64,000 nt of DNA, taken from Fidelibacterota bacterium. GTDB lineage: Bacteria; Fidelibacterota; Marinisomatia; SCGC-AAA003-L08; JACNLC01. Both the position numbers and the translations under genes were made by a program. Below the pieces are notes generated by a model, which was given only the letters and a program-made list of their open reading frames with translations, was not told where the DNA came from and did not search any database. Positions 9,837 to 18,784 of this stretch are shown piece after piece (within the stretch, counting starts at the first letter, position 1; each line of letters begins with the position of its first letter). The stretch covers positions 1-64,000 of the forward strand of contig JABHXA010000003.1 in the NCBI GenBank assembly GCA_018657495.1, given 5' to 3'.

Positions 9837-10030
9837 TCTCTACCATCAGGAAATAATTATTGATGTTCATATTTACATCCCGCCTTTTGGAAACTGTAAA
9901 TAAATTAATTTTTCGTTAACTAAGCTCTCGAGATTATTATAAATTTTCACCCGCCATTTTTAAATGAATTGGGATCATTGGTCATTTTTTATATTTGGTG
10001 AAATCGAAAATAAATAAATAGGACAAAAAT

Positions 10031-11284
10031 TTGAAGAAAATATTTATCATCTTGTTATTATGCACCATGCCGCTGTCAGCTCAGAAACTGCTCATCCCCA
10101 TGGATCTATCTCAGACTGACCATTTGAAAGCATATGGAATTGCATTTTGGACACTGGAAAAAAATATTAATATAGAGTGGCTATTGAATTACAGGGGCGG
10201 TGCATTTATGATGGACTACTATGGTGACATTGAAAGGGAATGCATATTCCGAGGTGTCACTTTTGAGGTCACTGATGCAGGTGGTTTGGCTGGAATTTAT
10301 GGTCAAATAGATGAACAAAATATGGACTCTGTTCTTCTTGAAAAGGCCCCTGATGTCGCCGTTTATTCGCCTCCAGACAAACAGCCGTGGGATGATGCAG
10401 TTACCCTGGCATTAGAATATGCTGAAATTGAATATGATGTTGTATTCGATCATGAAGTACTCACTGGTAAATTAAAGGATTATGATTGGCTTCATCTCCA
10501 TCACGAAGATTTTACCGGTCAGTATGGAAAATTCTATCGGAATTATCATAATGCTCAATGGTATAAACAACTTGAAGCAGAATTCAAATTAACAGCCAGA
10601 CAGCACGGGTTTGCATCCGTACATGAATTAAAAAAAGCTGTCGCTCGTGAGATAAAAGGATTTGTTACAGGCGGTGGATTTATATTTGCCATGTGCTCCG
10701 CCACCGATTCTTTTGATATTGCTCTCGCCGCAGAGAATACCGATATTGCCGCGTCAGTTTACGACGGAACTCCAATAGACCCTTCCTATCCATCCAAAAT
10801 GGATTTCAGTAAATCTTTTGCATTTGAGAATTATGATTTATATACTGATCCCCTGATATACGAATATTCTACCATCGATATACCGCCAAGTCATCGACCC
10901 GTCACCAAAAGTGCTGAAGCGGATTATTTCACCTTGTTTGAGTTTTCGGCAAAATGGGATCCTGTTCCCACCATGCTGACACAAAATCATGTTGGAATTG
11001 TGAAGGGATTTATGGGTCAAACAACTGGGTATAGGCGAGGTAACTTGAAAAAGAGCGCCATCATACTGGGCGAAGTAGAAAATGATGAATTGGTAAAGTA
11101 TATCCATGGAAATATGGGGAAAGGAACCTACACTTTCCTCGGTGGTCACGATCCTGAAGATTATCGACATTATGTAGGTGATCCACCAACAGAATTAGCT
11201 CTTCACCGTAATTCTCCGGGATACCGACTTATCCTGAATAATGTATTGTTTCCGGCAGCCAGGAAAAAAGATAAAAAAACATAA
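10031..11284 (+). CDS. Exported conserved protein of the type often labelled asparagine synthetase B
   Basis: The start is TTG with a weak AGGA upstream. The 417-residue product has a signal peptide (MKKIFIILLLCTMPLSAQ) and then KLLIPMDLSQTDHLKAYG, the opening I recall from Bacteroidetes proteins catalogued as asparagine synthetase B. It lacks an N-terminal Cys glutaminase domain and an ATP-pyrophosphatase SGGxDS loop, so I do not believe the synthetase label. A GGGFIFAMCSATDSFDIAL segment near residue 217 resembles a glutamine-amidotransferase-like nucleophile elbow; with GGHDPEDY near the end, an exported hydrolase or amidotransferase-like fold is possible. True role unknown. Confidence 0.65.
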   Translation: MKKIFIILLLCTMPLSAQKLLIPMDLSQTDHLKAYGIAFWTLEKNINIEWLLNYRGGAFMMDYYGDIERECIFRGVTFEVTDAGGLAGIYGQIDEQNMDSVLLEKAPDVAVYSPPDKQPWDDAVTLALEYAEIEYDVVFDHEVLTGKLKDYDWLHLHHEDFTGQYGKFYRNYHNAQWYKQLEAEFKLTARQHGFASVHELKKAVAREIKGFVTGGGFIFAMCSATDSFDIALAAENTDIAASVYDGTPIDPSYPSKMDFSKSFAFENYDLYTDPLIYEYSTIDIPPSHRPVTKSAEADYFTLFEFSAKWDPVPTMLTQNHVGIVKGFMGQTTGYRRGNLKKSAIILGEVENDELVKYIHGNMGKGTYTFLGGHDPEDYRHYVGDPPTELALHRNSPGYRLILNNVLFPAARKKDKKT

Positions 11285-11313
11285 CTAAAACTGCTACTTG
11301 AAAAGGCAAAGGA

Positions 11314-12114
11314 TTAACTTGAGGCACTTTCGTATAAAGTTAATCCTTTAAGCCAGACAACCCTCGCGGCTATAAGAAAGGATCCAGCAACAATTATCTG
11401 AACAGCAAGATATGTCCAGTTCGGTCCAAAAATCAACATTCTTGTTGGCACCGATGACACCAGAGCCATTGGAATAAATGAGAATAATGTTTTCCTCAAC
11501 CATCCCATATAAATTGTATCCGGTCGCGAAGAAAACTTCAAAACTTCATGAGTCAGCCATCCACCTACACTGAAATTCTTAAACCAGAATGCCAGCGAGG
11601 CTATAATGAAATCAATGGAGAAGAATATCCCAAGTCCCAAACCAAATGAAAAAATGAATAGTAAAATATTCAGCAAGTCAATCTCCCGCCCCGTATTACC
11701 AGCAGTCAGCCATAATAATACCGTAAGAATTACAAGCGATACTATTGCATAGGTATTGAAATAGCGGAAAGATATAAAAAACTGAGAATTAACTGGTTTT
11801 AGCAGAACAAAATCTAAATCCCCTTTGACAATCATCCTGTTCAGCTTACCCAAATTACCAGCCAGGGCAAACATATAGATCGTATCCATTAGAAATGTAA
11901 CAACCAGAAATGCCATCACATCCGCTTTGGTGAATTCGCCAAGTGATTCCACATAGCCAAATATGATTGTAAAAAAGAGCAAATGTGACCCATAGTAGAC
12001 CAGATCCACCAACATTAGACCAATGAAATTAGCTTTGAACTCCATGTCACGTGTGAGGCTGTTGGAGAAAAAGGCGCCCAGTAGTTTTAGATATCTAACC
12101 ACCAAATCCCTCAT
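11314..12114 (-). CDS. ABC-2 family transporter permease (COG3694-like)
   Basis: This is the last gene of a three-gene exporter. I place the start at the ATG at 12114 (MRDLVVRYLKLLGAFF), which fits the family better than the TTG at 12153. It overlaps the preceding permease by 20 bases. The product of about 266 residues has six likely membrane helices and the GDLDFVLLKPVNSQF segment typical of this permease family. It would pair with the other permease and with the ATPase at 12907-13896. The cargo is unknown; related systems have been linked to lipid or drug export. Confidence 0.8.
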   Translation of the reverse strand: MRDLVVRYLKLLGAFFSNSLTRDMEFKANFIGLMLVDLVYYGSHLLFFTIIFGYVESLGEFTKADVMAFLVVTFLMDTIYMFALAGNLGKLNRMIVKGDLDFVLLKPVNSQFFISFRYFNTYAIVSLVILTVLLWLTAGNTGREIDLLNILLFIFSFGLGLGIFFSIDFIIASLAFWFKNFSVGGWLTHEVLKFSSRPDTIYMGWLRKTLFSFIPMALVSSVPTRMLIFGPNWTYLAVQIIVAGSFLIAARVVWLKGLTLYESASS

Positions 12115-12910
12115 ATCTACGGATACCGAATCTGTATAAAACTTTGCCGACAAGTGTCATTATCACTGCCCATATCAAACCAATAACTATGACCTGTGTC
12201 CATTGATCAGATGGTAAATACCCGGTTGCAATCGAAACAGGTCGATCCACCAGGTAAGGCAATGGTGTGTATTGGAGAATATTTTGTAACTTCTCAGGAA
12301 ATAATCTCATCGGGACCATTTGACCTGACAATACCAAATTTGCAAGATTATAAGCGATGATTAGCGCCCTGACTTCGCCAAACCAGAAGGCACAGCAAAC
12401 CATTAGAAAATAAATGGAATATGACAAATAGATGGATATGATAAGCGAGATGAGGAATGCACAAATGTGGCCAAAGGAAGGAAACAACCAGGATGGGAAG
12501 AATATTGTGATCCCTACAACCAGAAAAAAATAAGTGATATAATATAGCGAGTTCTGACCAATAAATAACATTAGATGATAGACATAATAGGAAATGGGTC
12601 TGATCAGGTATTTGTTCAGTTCCCCTTCCCTTATGCCATCGATCATTTCTATAGATGTAACCCATGAAGATTTTAACTGCCCGACAACCAGGCATAAAAA
12701 GATGTAAATGATTAATCCATTAAATGTAAAACCGCCAAGTTCAGAAATTCCCCTTGTTAGAAATATCTGCTTCCATAACAAGTATTCGATAAGTACACCG
12801 GATAAAATTGCAAAAGTCCCTACGACGGTATTTGCTTTGTACTCCAATGCCTGGATCCAGGTCATCCGTATTACAGAAAAATATTTACTAAAAACGGTAT
12901 TCAATTTCAC
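12095..12910 (-). CDS. ABC-2 family transporter permease (COG4587-like)
   Basis: The 271-residue product starts with GTG, overlapping the ATPase stop by four bases (GTGA), a sign of translational coupling. Six membrane helices are evident, with the cytosolic REGELNKYLIRPISYYVY motif that mirrors the GDLDFVLLKPVN motif of its partner. Together with 11314-12114 it would form the membrane channel of an exporter. The substrate cannot be told. Confidence 0.8.
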   Translation of the reverse strand: MKLNTVFSKYFSVIRMTWIQALEYKANTVVGTFAILSGVLIEYLLWKQIFLTRGISELGGFTFNGLIIYIFLCLVVGQLKSSWVTSIEMIDGIREGELNKYLIRPISYYVYHLMLFIGQNSLYYITYFFLVVGITIFFPSWLFPSFGHICAFLISLIISIYLSYSIYFLMVCCAFWFGEVRALIIAYNLANLVLSGQMVPMRLFPEKLQNILQYTPLPYLVDRPVSIATGYLPSDQWTQVIVIGLIWAVIMTLVGKVLYRFGIRRYEGFGG

Positions 12911-13896
12911 ACAAATTTATCAGGATTAGCAAAAAATGATTTCATTGTCTGCTCTACAGGTAATTCTTCCAGCGAAAAGGTTTTGGGGGTGTCCATAACA
13001 AACAGACTGGCAAGCAGTCGATTCATTTCATCATCTTTCAGCTGAGCGGACAGATGATGTAAATCCAGGCTGAATTCATATTCTTTTCTCAGTTTTTCCA
13101 GCTTTTCACTTTCGGGTAATTTTGTAAATTCAAAATGGAGTTTTCTCCTGGGATTGATTCGATTTACCAATGTATCAAAATTCCCATCATACAGTCTTTT
13201 GCCCTTATGGATAACAATCACCCGTTTGCACATCTCCTGGATATCATTCATATAGTGACTGGTGAGAAGGAAAGTCGCTCCAAACTGCTGGTTATAGTAT
13301 TTGACAAAGTCTCTGATTTTGGATTGGGCGATTACGTCTAATCCAATGGTCGGTTCATCCAGAAGTACAATCCCAGGTCTATGAAGGAGAGCAGCGATGA
13401 TTTCCATTTTCATCCGTTCGCCGAGAGATAACCTTCTCACTTGGACATTTAATTTTTCTCTAACATCCAGTAGATCAACCAGTTCATCCAGGGTTCTTTT
13501 GAATTTGGATTCCTCTAAACCATAAATTTTCTGATTCAATAGAAATGATTCGGATGCAGGTATATCCCACCATAATTGATTCTTTTGACCCATTACAATG
13601 GAAATATTCTTTAGAAATTCATTTTTTCTTTCCCAGGGAGTGAACCCGTTGATTTCAACATGGCCTGATGTGGGATGGAGCAAACCTACCATAAGTTTTA
13701 TTAATGTGGTTTTCCCAGCACCGTTTTCACCGAGGATACCGACAATTTCATTATAATCAATTTCAAGATTTACATCATTTAAGGCATAAAAATCCTCATA
13801 ATTTCTTTTAAAAAATGACTTGGCAGCACCTTTGAGTCCTGCCTCGCGTTTAAAAATTCTGAATTTTTTTGTAAGTCCTTTTACCTGTATTGCCAT
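12907..13896 (-). CDS. ABC transporter ATP-binding protein (COG4586-like)
   Basis: This is the ATPase of the three-gene ABC-2 exporter. The 329-residue product has Walker A GENGAGKTT, the signature LSLGERMKMEIIAALL and Walker B IVLLDEPTIGLD followed by the H-loop LLTSHY. The first 30 residues (LTKKFRIFKREAGLKGAAKSFFKR) match the N-terminal extension of the COG4586 group. An AAGGA lies upstream of the ATG at 13896. First gene of the operon; cargo unknown. Confidence 0.9.
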   Translation of the reverse strand: MAIQVKGLTKKFRIFKREAGLKGAAKSFFKRNYEDFYALNDVNLEIDYNEIVGILGENGAGKTTLIKLMVGLLHPTSGHVEINGFTPWERKNEFLKNISIVMGQKNQLWWDIPASESFLLNQKIYGLEESKFKRTLDELVDLLDVREKLNVQVRRLSLGERMKMEIIAALLHRPGIVLLDEPTIGLDVIAQSKIRDFVKYYNQQFGATFLLTSHYMNDIQEMCKRVIVIHKGKRLYDGNFDTLVNRINPRRKLHFEFTKLPESEKLEKLRKEYEFSLDLHHLSAQLKDDEMNRLLASLFVMDTPKTFSLEELPVEQTMKSFFANPDKFV

Positions 13897-14035
13897 TTAT
13901 TTTTCCTTTGCATACAGTAATTTAACTCTGGTTATGGTTCTCGATAAATTTATAATAGTGGATTTCTATCAGTTCCCATATACCCAGTCTGGGATGTCAG
14001 GGTAATTAACCATCTTGCCCTGAGTTGCTTCTAAT

Positions 14036-14062
14036 AAAAAAGCCGCCCAAAGGCGGCTTTTT
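14036..14062 (-). terminator. Rho-independent terminator after the TonB receptor gene
   Basis: GCCGCC (14042-14047), a four-base loop and GGCGGC (14052-14057), flanked by A5 and T5. On the minus strand it follows the receptor stop by about 27 bases. The symmetry allows either direction, but only the minus strand has a gene reading into it. Confidence 0.9.
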
Positions 14063-14088
14063 AGAGTAATCAATTAGTAGGGATCATA

Positions 14089-17000
14089 TTAAAACAAATA
14101 TTTAATCCCGATCTGCATGCTCCATCTGGAGAATGGACCTGGGTCATCAATATATGTTTTTTCAACACCGTTAAATTCTAATACTGGTTCACCGTTATCC
14201 CAATCGGAAACGGACAATGGTGAAAGTGCCATCGGATCTGCTGACTGACGGACACCCCAATCAGAACTTATGAAATTGGCAAAATTCAGAATATCCAGAC
14301 TAAACTGCATTCTATGATCTCTTCCCATTGCAGATACAGTATAGTTATGTAATACCTTCAAGTCGATATTGCTAAACCATGGGTTGATAGCACCATTTCT
14401 TTCGGCTATTTTGCCACGATTTTCGCTGAGATAATCATCCTGTTCAATAAACGCATCTAAAGCACTCCACTGAGTTGGGTCTGCTAAAAGAATATCATTT
14501 GCATCTTCTGGAATATAGATTAAATCATTTCCACCCTGTCCATCACCATTTACATCACCGGAGTAGATGAATGAATACCGGTTGCCACCATTATAGGTAT
14601 ATCTGTTGCCCTGAGCATATTCAAAGAATAAACCAAAACTGGTAGAATTCATTTCATTCCAGCTGTGGGTATAACTACCGGTAGCAATAAAACGATGCGG
14701 GTTACCAAACTCAGACCATGATAATTTTGGTTTATTTGGATCGCCCTGAACCGGTTGACTCTGCCATAAAACACTGGCAATTTCAGTTGAGCGTAGATTG
14801 TTTTTTGCTTCGAGATAGGTATAAGCCGCCATCACGTCAAAGCCATTTGAAAAACTTTTCTTCAATTGAGTCGTCAGGGTCATATTGTATCCATCATCGG
14901 TATTGTCTATAACATATACACCGTCGCCGCCATTCGGATTCAATTCACTATTGTCTGCACCACCAAAGTATGGTCTGCCATCATCAAGTGTACTTGCAGG
15001 GGCGACTAAGTCGGCATTCCTCACATATACTGCGTTAATATCTTTTCCATATGTGAATTCAAATGTACCAATCAAATCCATTGGCAGCAAGGCATCTACT
15101 GCCAAATTGGTATTCCACACTTGTGGCCATTCAAAATCAGGATCCATGGCATTTAAGTCAAATGAGGTTTGCAGTGTAGACTGACCATCATAAGTACGGC
15201 CTTCACCGCTATCTGTAATATGACTGCCTGGAATTGCATCAGGATCACCTGTAAGTAAAGGATAGAGATTTGGGTTCTGTCCTGGATTTGATATGACATT
15301 TCCGACCCAAACAAAGGGTACGCGTCCAGTAAATAAACCGGTTCCACCTCTTACCTGCAGAGAGTTATTGCCAAATACATCCCAGTTTACACCAACGCGA
15401 GGTGAGTACATAGCTGATTCACCAGGAAGATCACTCTGATCAACAGTTTCAGGATTATCATTTTCATCCAATAATGTCAATCCACGGGAGTAGGGATTGT
15501 CCACAGGGGTAGTTCCATATTTTGGAATATCAATTCTTAAACCATATATGAGATTAATATTTTCAGCATAGGCCCATTCATCCTGGGCGTATAATGAAAA
15601 CTGTGATACTTCAATATCCTCACCTTTAAATGGTCCACTTCCAACCATTGAACGGAAGTCTACAAAATCATCCACATTATTGGGATCTGTTCTTATGAAA
15701 AAATTATCCAGTGATGAAAATGTCGTGGCACCAAGAAAATCAAGATAACCAGCCCCGGGAAATAGTAAATCTAAATCTCCTGTTACCATAAATAGACCAT
15801 GTCTGAAAATATTAAATGAATTAAAAAATTCAAATTTTTCATAATTGAAACCTGCCGTGATGGCATGGTCATTTATATAATAACTGAAATTATCTGTTAT
15901 TTGCAAAACATCCTGATCCAGAATATTGTGGATTGAGAATGGTTCGTGACCTAATGTGGTGTAAGTCACCCCGTTTTCACCAATTTCAATTGTGGGAAAA
16001 TCTTCGCTGAATGGTACACGGAAATCACGAAATTTATTATAACTGAAGAAGAAGCGATTGGCTGCTTTTCCTTTAAATAGGCTATTGAGTTCCAATGCAT
16101 AGGAGTCTAATTCGTTGTTGATTGCATATCCTGAATTTTTGAATGGCAATGAACTTGAATTTGGACCCCGGCCGGTATTATTAAAACTTAAAACAAAACC
16201 ATGTGGTGGCAAATCTCTTACCGCATCAAGCATATTATATCTAAAAGTAAGATTATGGCTGTCATTGATATTCCAATCCAGCTTCAACAATAATTTGTCA
16301 TTTTCAGTTTTATGAAGGTAGTCCTGGTAAGGTCCGGTATCATAATCATAAACATCCATCATTCTCTCGCGAATACTATCCATGACATCTGCATCTACCC
16401 TGGATTCACCAAATTTCACATCATTTCCGTCTACAGCCGCTGTGAAATTGGTACCCGGGTCTTCTCTTCTTTCCATCTCAGCATTTACAAAGAAAAATAA
16501 TTTATTCTTGATGATAGGGCCGCTGAAAGTCACACCATTTTGACTAAAGGATAGGTCAGGATTGGCAATGACTTCATTACCTGACACTTCGTTACCGATG
16601 AGTGTTTCGTTACGGTTATAGGTGTAAAAGGAGCCCTTAAATGTGTTTGTCCCAGACTTGGTAACCGTATTTATACCAGCGCCAGTGAATCCACCTTCGC
16701 GGACATCAAAAGGCATAACCGATATCTGAACCTGTTCAACGGCATCAAATGGAACCGGTTCAGCGTTTGCCTGACCACCTGGGGCAGGATCGTCTAATCC
16801 AAATGGATTCCCAAAATATGATCCGTCAAGAGATATACTATTGTACAGCCAGTTACGACCTGAGAAACTGAAGTTACCATCACTCCGTGGATCAAATCTG
16901 GTAAAGTCTCTTGTACTTCGTTTTACCGATGGCATTGACTCCATCTGATCCTCTCCAACATTTGTTGAAGCACCAGTTCGATCGCTACTGAAAGTATCAT

Positions 17001-17388
17001 CCAAAGCAGCTGAAACTATCACTTCAGATCCTTCTATAGCGGAAGTTTTTAAAGTGAAATCCAGTTTCTGTTTTTCATTCAGCTTTACATAAATTCCTTC
17101 AGCGGAATTGGTTTCGTATCCGATATAAAAAACTTTTATGGTATACGGTCCACCGACTTTAATATTTGGAATATAATATCGTCCATCGCCGCCTGTAGCA
17201 CTTCCATATTGAACTCCTGTGTCAATATGATTTGCCACAACATTGGCTCCAACGAGTGGTGTACCATCTGATGAATTTGTCACCATTCCGCGGATATTAC
17301 CGGTTGTAACACCTTGAGCAGGTAATAGCTGAATCATAAAGATCAGCATCACAAAAACCATTTTTACTCCCCGAATGTAAAAGCGCAT
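14089..17388 (-). CDS. TonB-dependent receptor, Oar-like, with carboxypeptidase-regulatory-like domain
   Basis: This outer-membrane protein would take up or bind a ligand using TonB energy. The 1099-residue product has a signal peptide ending near residue 25 (LLPAQG). A CarboxypepD_reg-like domain follows (GNIRGMVTNSSDGTPLVGANV, about 28-115), then a plug (about 140-240, with SVMPFDVREGGFTGAGINTV) and a long beta-barrel ending in Phe (IGIKYLF), as outer-membrane barrels do. AAAGGAG precedes the ATG. It stands alone with its own terminator and has no SusD-like partner, so a glycan PUL is unlikely. It resembles Oar-type receptors. The ligand is unknown. Confidence 0.93.
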   Translation of the reverse strand: MRFYIRGVKMVFVMLIFMIQLLPAQGVTTGNIRGMVTNSSDGTPLVGANVVANHIDTGVQYGSATGGDGRYYIPNIKVGGPYTIKVFYIGYETNSAEGIYVKLNEKQKLDFTLKTSAIEGSEVIVSAALDDTFSSDRTGASTNVGEDQMESMPSVKRSTRDFTRFDPRSDGNFSFSGRNWLYNSISLDGSYFGNPFGLDDPAPGGQANAEPVPFDAVEQVQISVMPFDVREGGFTGAGINTVTKSGTNTFKGSFYTYNRNETLIGNEVSGNEVIANPDLSFSQNGVTFSGPIIKNKLFFFVNAEMERREDPGTNFTAAVDGNDVKFGESRVDADVMDSIRERMMDVYDYDTGPYQDYLHKTENDKLLLKLDWNINDSHNLTFRYNMLDAVRDLPPHGFVLSFNNTGRGPNSSSLPFKNSGYAINNELDSYALELNSLFKGKAANRFFFSYNKFRDFRVPFSEDFPTIEIGENGVTYTTLGHEPFSIHNILDQDVLQITDNFSYYINDHAITAGFNYEKFEFFNSFNIFRHGLFMVTGDLDLLFPGAGYLDFLGATTFSSLDNFFIRTDPNNVDDFVDFRSMVGSGPFKGEDIEVSQFSLYAQDEWAYAENINLIYGLRIDIPKYGTTPVDNPYSRGLTLLDENDNPETVDQSDLPGESAMYSPRVGVNWDVFGNNSLQVRGGTGLFTGRVPFVWVGNVISNPGQNPNLYPLLTGDPDAIPGSHITDSGEGRTYDGQSTLQTSFDLNAMDPDFEWPQVWNTNLAVDALLPMDLIGTFEFTYGKDINAVYVRNADLVAPASTLDDGRPYFGGADNSELNPNGGDGVYVIDNTDDGYNMTLTTQLKKSFSNGFDVMAAYTYLEAKNNLRSTEIASVLWQSQPVQGDPNKPKLSWSEFGNPHRFIATGSYTHSWNEMNSTSFGLFFEYAQGNRYTYNGGNRYSFIYSGDVNGDGQGGNDLIYIPEDANDILLADPTQWSALDAFIEQDDYLSENRGKIAERNGAINPWFSNIDLKVLHNYTVSAMGRDHRMQFSLDILNFANFISSDWGVRQSADPMALSPLSVSDWDNGEPVLEFNGVEKTYIDDPGPFSRWSMQIGIKYLF

Positions 17389-17541
17389 TGTTTCTCCTTT
17401 ATTATTAATTTGATAGAATCTTCTTGGAATTTACCAGATTTGTGACCGATTGTAATAGGGATTATATCATTAATCATCAAAAATATGAAATTTATTCTGC
17501 CGTCAAAATTATCATAAATGCATTCACAGCAGAGTTAATAT

Positions 17542-17578
17542 ATATCCTTATATTTCATGTTTGAATATAAGAGGATAT
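17542..17578 (+). promoter_or_regulatory. Hairpin masking the ribosome binding site of the next gene (candidate RNA thermometer)
   Basis: ATATCC-TTATATT (17542-17554) can pair with AATATAA-GA-GGATAT (17564-17578), giving 13 pairs with a two-base bulge and a nine-base loop. The 3' arm contains the AGAGGA ribosome binding site and the ATG begins two bases later. Such AU-rich stems over an SD are the usual form of RNA thermometers. It could instead be a DNA operator for the divergent genes. The pairing is seen; the function is inferred. Confidence 0.45.
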
Positions 17579-17579
17579 C

Positions 17580-17945
17580 ATGTCATTTACCATTAAATAT
17601 GATGCGAACATTCAATGTCTGAAAAGTCATTTTACCGGCACGATGGATGTTAAACAGACAAAGGAATTTGCTGGGGAACTTGCAAAACATGCCCTTGAAT
17701 ATAATTGTCATTTCCTATTAAACGACCTCCGAGATGCCGTGATTGATATGACTACATTCGAATTGTACAGCATGCCAATGGTTGTTGCCAACGAAGGGAT
17801 GGACCGCAAATGGAAAAGAGCCATCTTATGTAAACATGATCAGCTAGCAACCCTGGGGTTTTACGAAAATGTCGCAAAAGATAAGGGCTGGAACGTAAAA
17901 ATCTTTACTGATGTCGAAGAAGCACTGTCATGGTTGAATTTATAA
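17580..17945 (+). CDS. Small STAS/SpoIIAA-like protein
   Basis: The 121-residue product alternates short strands and helices (HFLLNDLRDAVIDMTTFELYSMP, then a C-terminal helix EEALSWLNL). It resembles the STAS/SpoIIAA-like proteins that Bacteroidetes carry as single domains. No membrane segment or catalytic motif is visible. The ATG lies directly behind an AAGAGGA site that is held in a hairpin, so translation may be regulated. The neighbours, a TonB receptor read the other way and a GNAT gene, give no clear hint. Fold assignment is tentative; function unknown. Confidence 0.6.
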   Translation: MSFTIKYDANIQCLKSHFTGTMDVKQTKEFAGELAKHALEYNCHFLLNDLRDAVIDMTTFELYSMPMVVANEGMDRKWKRAILCKHDQLATLGFYENVAKDKGWNVKIFTDVEEALSWLNL

Positions 17946-18149
17946 GATTGGTTTGACAATAAACTGTAAAGCGAATCCTTTTATTGCCCCCTTCTTCTAT
18001 TCATTTGTATAAATCTTAAAGAATGTTTTCAAAATTCAATTGCTTTATTATTATAACTGATCATAACTAATCCAAAGGGATTCGAAATAACTTTAAGTCC
18101 CGTTATTTAGTTTTATCAAAACAAATCAATAAAATACTTTATAATTAAT

Positions 18150-18680
18150 ATGATCGATACAAACATAAAATTAATCCACCCCTGTATTGAATATAAAAAT
18201 AGTTATATTGGTCTTGTTACAGAATTTGTTATCAATAACGAACCTTTCATTCCATTTCCATTGAAAATGGATTTTAAAGATTTCGCCCAAATGATCAAGA
18301 AACTCAAGGGATATGCAAGAGGTGAAAATCTAATGCCTGGATTTGTCCCGCATAGTACCTACTGGCTTGTAGACAATAAGGAAGTAGTGGCAGTAGCCAA
18401 TCTCAGGCATAGACTCAATGAGCATTTACTAAAGGAAGGTGGTCACATCGGATATGGGGTCAAACCATCCTCAAGAAAAAAAGGATATGCTACCATCTTA
18501 CTGGCCGGAACTATCAAAAAAGCCAAAGAAAAGGGTATTAACCCAATCCTCGTTACCTGCGAAAAAGATAATATTGCCTCGGCAAAAGTAATTCAAAAAA
18601 ATAACGGGATTCTTGATGATGAAATTTTCTCACCTGCCCATAATGAAATTATCCAGAGATACTGGATTCATACTGGATAA
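18150..18680 (+). CDS. GNAT family N-acetyltransferase (COG3981-like)
   Basis: The 176-residue product has the acetyl-CoA motif A in HIGYGVKPSSRKKGYATILL (about residues 105-125) and the following VTCEKDNIASAKVIQKNNG motif B. The overall shape, with FVPHSTYWLVDNKEVVAVANLRH before motif A, matches predicted acetyltransferases of COG3981. The upstream sequence is AT-rich with no clear SD. Substrate unknown. Confidence 0.85.
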   Translation: MIDTNIKLIHPCIEYKNSYIGLVTEFVINNEPFIPFPLKMDFKDFAQMIKKLKGYARGENLMPGFVPHSTYWLVDNKEVVAVANLRHRLNEHLLKEGGHIGYGVKPSSRKKGYATILLAGTIKKAKEKGINPILVTCEKDNIASAKVIQKNNGILDDEIFSPAHNEIIQRYWIHTG

Positions 18681-18784
18681 ATAGTTACATAAAGGAATTC
18701 TTTACATGGTTGGATTAATAAAAAGCTGGGAAAATATTAGGTGAGTTAATCATTACAAAAGAACTTTATTAATTGGTCAAAATT

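Noticed and set aside
12115..12153. TTG start giving 13 extra residues on the last ABC permease
   Set aside because: It would overlap the upstream gene by 59 bases and adds residues not typical of the family.
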